A stretch of DNA of 64,000 bases from Algoriphagus lacus (GTDB lineage Bacteria; Bacteroidota; Bacteroidia; Cytophagales; Cyclobacteriaceae): positions 310,001 to 374,000 of the forward strand of contig NZ_QXML01000003.1 of NCBI RefSeq assembly GCF_003583985.1, written 5' to 3'. Of this stretch, positions 61,694 to 64,000 are shown in pieces (within the stretch, counting starts at the first letter, position 1; each line of letters starts with the position of its first letter). The translations under genes were made by a program, and so were the position numbers. Below the pieces are notes generated by a model that had not been told where the DNA came from, did not search any database, and saw only the letters and a program-made list of their open reading frames with translations.

Positions 61694-62824
61694 ATGAAGT
61701 TTACTTTAGGTAAAAAAGATACCCAAACCAAAGCCCGGACAGGCACACTCATTACTGACCATGGGGACATTCAAACCCCGATTTTTATGCCAGTCGGCAC
61801 AGCAGCTACAGTAAAAGCCGTTCATCAGCGTGAACTAAAAGACGATATCAAAGCTCAAATCATCTTAGGCAATACCTATCACTTGTATCTCCGTCCGGGG
61901 TTGGATATTCTGGAAAAAGCTGGTGGACTTCATAAATTTAATGGCTGGGATAGACCGATTTTGACTGACAGCGGGGGATACCAGGTTTTTTCCCTTGCCG
62001 GAACCCGCAAAATCAAAGAAGAGGGAGTCATGTTCAAGTCACATATTGATGGCTCCAAGCATGAGTTTACTCCCGAAAATGTCATGGATATCCAGCGCAC
62101 CATCGGGGCAGATATCATCATGGCGTTTGACGAGTGCACCCCATATCCCTGTGAGTACGGTTATGCCCGCAATTCCATGGAATTAACCCATCGTTGGTTA
62201 AAGCGGTGTATTAATCGGTTCGATACCACAGAAGGCAAATATGGTTACAGTCAAACGCTCTTTCCCATCGTTCAGGGTTCCGTCTACAAGGATTTGCGAA
62301 AGCAAAGTGCAGAATTCATTGCTTCCTGTGACCGGGAAGGCAACGCGATAGGCGGTCTGTCTGTTGGCGAACCTGCCGAAATGATGTATGAAATGACCGA
62401 ACTGGTGACGGATATTTTACCTTCTGACAAACCGCGCTACCTGATGGGAGTCGGAACTCCAGCCAACATTTTGGAGTGTATTGCCTTAGGCGTGGACATG
62501 TTTGACTGTGTGATGCCTACCCGCAATGCTCGGAATGGAATGCTTTTCACCTCTGAGGGAATCATCAACATTCGGAATGAAAAATGGAAGGATGATTTCA
62601 ATCCCATCGATCCGGCGATTGGAAATTACGCCAGTACCTTTTATTCCAAGGCATATTTACGGCACTTGACCATATCCAAAGAGATCCTCGCCGCACAGAT
62701 TGCAAGTATTCACAACCTTGCCTTTTACCTTTGGCTGGTAGGACAGGCACGGGAACATATCCTTGCGGGTGACTTTGGCGTATGGAAAGACCACATGGTC
62801 AAAAAAGTGAGCACCCGACTCTGA
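61694..62824 (+). CDS. tgt: tRNA-guanine transglycosylase (zinc-cysteine-free type)
   Basis: Exchanges wobble guanine of GUN anticodons for preQ1 in queuosine synthesis. The ATG at 61694 (MKFTLGKKDTQTKARTGTL) is used; 376 residues. Catalytic elements are intact: LTDSGGYQVFSL, GGLSVGEPAEMM and DCVMPTRNARNG with the nucleophile Asp. The usual zinc loop with CxCxxC before NYSRAYLRHL reads DPAIGNYASTFYSKAYLRHL, so the three cysteines are Ile309, Asn311 and Ser314; the His of SIHN remains. This is the Bacteroidota type. It is followed by an lptF/G gene 1 bp after its stop. Confidence 0.95.
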   Translation: MKFTLGKKDTQTKARTGTLITDHGDIQTPIFMPVGTAATVKAVHQRELKDDIKAQIILGNTYHLYLRPGLDILEKAGGLHKFNGWDRPILTDSGGYQVFSLAGTRKIKEEGVMFKSHIDGSKHEFTPENVMDIQRTIGADIIMAFDECTPYPCEYGYARNSMELTHRWLKRCINRFDTTEGKYGYSQTLFPIVQGSVYKDLRKQSAEFIASCDREGNAIGGLSVGEPAEMMYEMTELVTDILPSDKPRYLMGVGTPANILECIALGVDMFDCVMPTRNARNGMLFTSEGIINIRNEKWKDDFNPIDPAIGNYASTFYSKAYLRHLTISKEILAAQIASIHNLAFYLWLVGQAREHILAGDFGVWKDHMVKKVSTRL

Positions 62825-62825
62825 T

Positions 62826-63899
62826 ATGAAGATTCTCGACAAACTGATCATAAAGGAATTTCTGAAGACCTACTTTTTCGTAGTGGTCATGCTGATCCTG
62901 ATTGTGTTGGTATTGGATTTTACAGAGAAAAATGACGCATACATCCGGAATGACGTCCCCGCCATGGAAATTCTCAAATACATGGGGAATTATGGCTTGT
63001 ATCTCAACAACCTGTTGACGCCTATTACGGTCTTTATCGCGGTCATTTTTATCACTTCCAAAATGGCTGGAAGAACGGAGATCATTGCAATTCTGAGCTC
63101 TGGGGTGAGTTTTATGCGACTGCTTAGGCCTTTTCTTTTTGCGGCGGCGATGATCGGGGCAGTCAGTTTTCTGCTTAATGGCTGGGTCCTTCCGGTGGCC
63201 ACTGCAGGAGTAACTCAGTTCCGAATTACCTACCTGGACAAGGGACAGGCATCCACTGACCCCAATATTCACATCAAAGTGGGCCCAGATGCCTACGCGT
63301 ATCTAAAGCGCTTTTATAAATTCAGTAACACGGGATACGATTTTACCTTGGAAGAAATCCGGGATGGTCAGCTTTTGTCCAAGCTTTCTTCAGACCGAAT
63401 CCAATGGGATACCACAAAAAATGTCTGGAGACTCGAAAATTGGAGGCTTAGAAAAATTCATGAAAAAGGGGAGGAGTATACCGTAGGAAGTGAACTGGAC
63501 ACCATCCTTTCCATTACTCCAGCAGATTTTGACCTGCCTGTCAATCATCACGAAACGCTCAAACTCCCCGAACTGAGTAAACAGATCAAAATTTTGGAGG
63601 AGCGGGGAGCTGATAATGTCAGCTTTTATCGAATTGAGCGCTATGTGCGATTTATGTCGCCGTTTGCCGCTTTGATTTTGACTTTCATCGGGGTGATCAT
63701 GTCTGCCCGGAAAACTCGGGGTGGTTCAGGATTCCAGATTGCGATGGGATTTTTGCTTGCGTTCTTTTATATCCTGATGTTTATTCTATCCCGAACTTTT
63801 GCCGAAAATGGGTCATCTTTCCCGATTTTGGCGGTTTGGATACCCAACATTGTTTTTGCGCTGACTGGTTTGGTGCTTTACAAAACCGTTCCCCGATAG
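62826..63899 (+). CDS. LptF/LptG-family lipopolysaccharide export permease
   Basis: YjgP/YjgQ-type inner-membrane subunit of the Lpt machine that moves LPS to the outer membrane. 357 residues: N-terminal MKILDKLIIKEFLKTYFFVVVMLILIVLVLDF, helices 2-3 near 58-115, a large periplasmic jellyroll region (120-260) and a last helix bundle (FAALILTFIGVIMSARKTRGGSGFQIAMGFLLAFFYILMFIL). Whether it is F or G cannot be decided since the other paralogue is not here. It is 1 bp after tgt and directly adjoins the next gene. Confidence 0.93.
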   Translation: MKILDKLIIKEFLKTYFFVVVMLILIVLVLDFTEKNDAYIRNDVPAMEILKYMGNYGLYLNNLLTPITVFIAVIFITSKMAGRTEIIAILSSGVSFMRLLRPFLFAAAMIGAVSFLLNGWVLPVATAGVTQFRITYLDKGQASTDPNIHIKVGPDAYAYLKRFYKFSNTGYDFTLEEIRDGQLLSKLSSDRIQWDTTKNVWRLENWRLRKIHEKGEEYTVGSELDTILSITPADFDLPVNHHETLKLPELSKQIKILEERGADNVSFYRIERYVRFMSPFAALILTFIGVIMSARKTRGGSGFQIAMGFLLAFFYILMFILSRTFAENGSSFPILAVWIPNIVFALTGLVLYKTVPR

Positions 63900-64000
63900 A
63901 TGCAAAATCAAGGAACTGTCCGGGATTACCTGATGCTTCATTTCATAGTTATGATTTGGGGAATCACTGCCATCTTGGGTTTGTTGATAAGCCTCCCGGC
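63900..64000 (+). CDS. EamA/DMT-family transporter (partial, 5' end only)
   Basis: The ATG at 63900 follows the LptF/G stop directly. The 33 visible residues are MQNQGTVRDYLMLHFIVMIW then GITAILGLLISLP. The pattern LHFIVMIWGITAILG matches the first transmembrane helix of EamA-type metabolite transporters. The rest is outside the window, so substrate and length are unknown. Confidence 0.72.
   Translation, partial: MQNQGTVRDYLMLHFIVMIWGITAILGLLISLP

Noticed and set aside
1..64000. CRISPR arrays, insertion sequences, prophage or integrative elements
   Set aside because: No regularly spaced repeats, transposase or integrase ORFs, or terminal inverted repeats with target duplications were found.

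Overview
The window looks like a chromosomal stretch of a Bacteroidota bacterium, most likely order Cytophagales and near Algoriphagus/Cyclobacteriaceae. The evidence is TAnnTTTG -7 promoter boxes, very few Shine-Dalgarno sequences, an nqr sodium pump operon, OmpA proteins with thrombospondin type-3 calcium repeats, a hpt-adk-obgE cluster, a DnaE with an N-terminal proofreading exonuclease, and cysteine-free TGT and QxH dihydroorotase variants that I associate with this phylum. The genus is an inference from protein style only. No rRNA, CRISPR array, insertion sequence, phage or integrase was seen; this is core genome with a few accessory genes.

Layout. 1-9.9 kb: partial sugar dehydrogenase lipoprotein, fructose-1,6-bisphosphatase, aspartate kinase, a secreted Gfo/Idh/MocA oxidoreductase, an overlapping GNAT / fructosamine-kinase / low-molecular-weight phosphatase operon (probable protein deglycation), then waaA-rsgA and a phosphoribosyltransferase-panB pair. 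10-16.4 kb: PQQ-type propeller protein and a three-gene glycogen operon (GH133 debranching enzyme, GT4 synthase, GH57 amylase). 16.7-25.2 kb: tRNA-His, pyrC, a DEAD-box helicase, M28 peptidase, gcvP and lipA. 25.3-32 kb: a putative outer-membrane protein, serine dehydratase alpha subunit, a small membrane protein, upp, two tandem OmpA paralogues and an M42 peptidase.

32-45.8 kb: hpt-adk-obgE, grpE-dnaJ behind an unusual inverted repeat, a toast-rack-like protein with a NatA/NatB-like ABC exporter, a histidine kinase, prfC, adenine deaminase and cmk-ispH. 45.9-50.6 kb: nqrABCDE, closed by a terminator with no nqrF. 50.7-64 kb: a DUF1080 protein, a DUF502 membrane protein, mnmH-selD (2-selenouridine tRNA pathway), trxA, dnaE, a GT2 / ECF sigma / rsmG operon, tgt, an LptF/G permease and the start of a DMT-type transporter.

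No wholly new multi-gene system is evident. The best leads are sequence-level: (i) DnaJ that has lost exactly the cysteines of zinc site I but kept site II; (ii) TGT with all three zinc cysteines replaced; (iii) a 10-10-10 inverted repeat overlapping a sigma-54-like element in front of grpE-dnaJ, where no housekeeping -7 box is visible; (iv) the kinase-phosphatase deglycation cassette; (v) an nqr operon that stops before nqrF. Starts were moved from the longest ORF whenever an internal ATG fitted the family or the operon better; these choices are given per gene.
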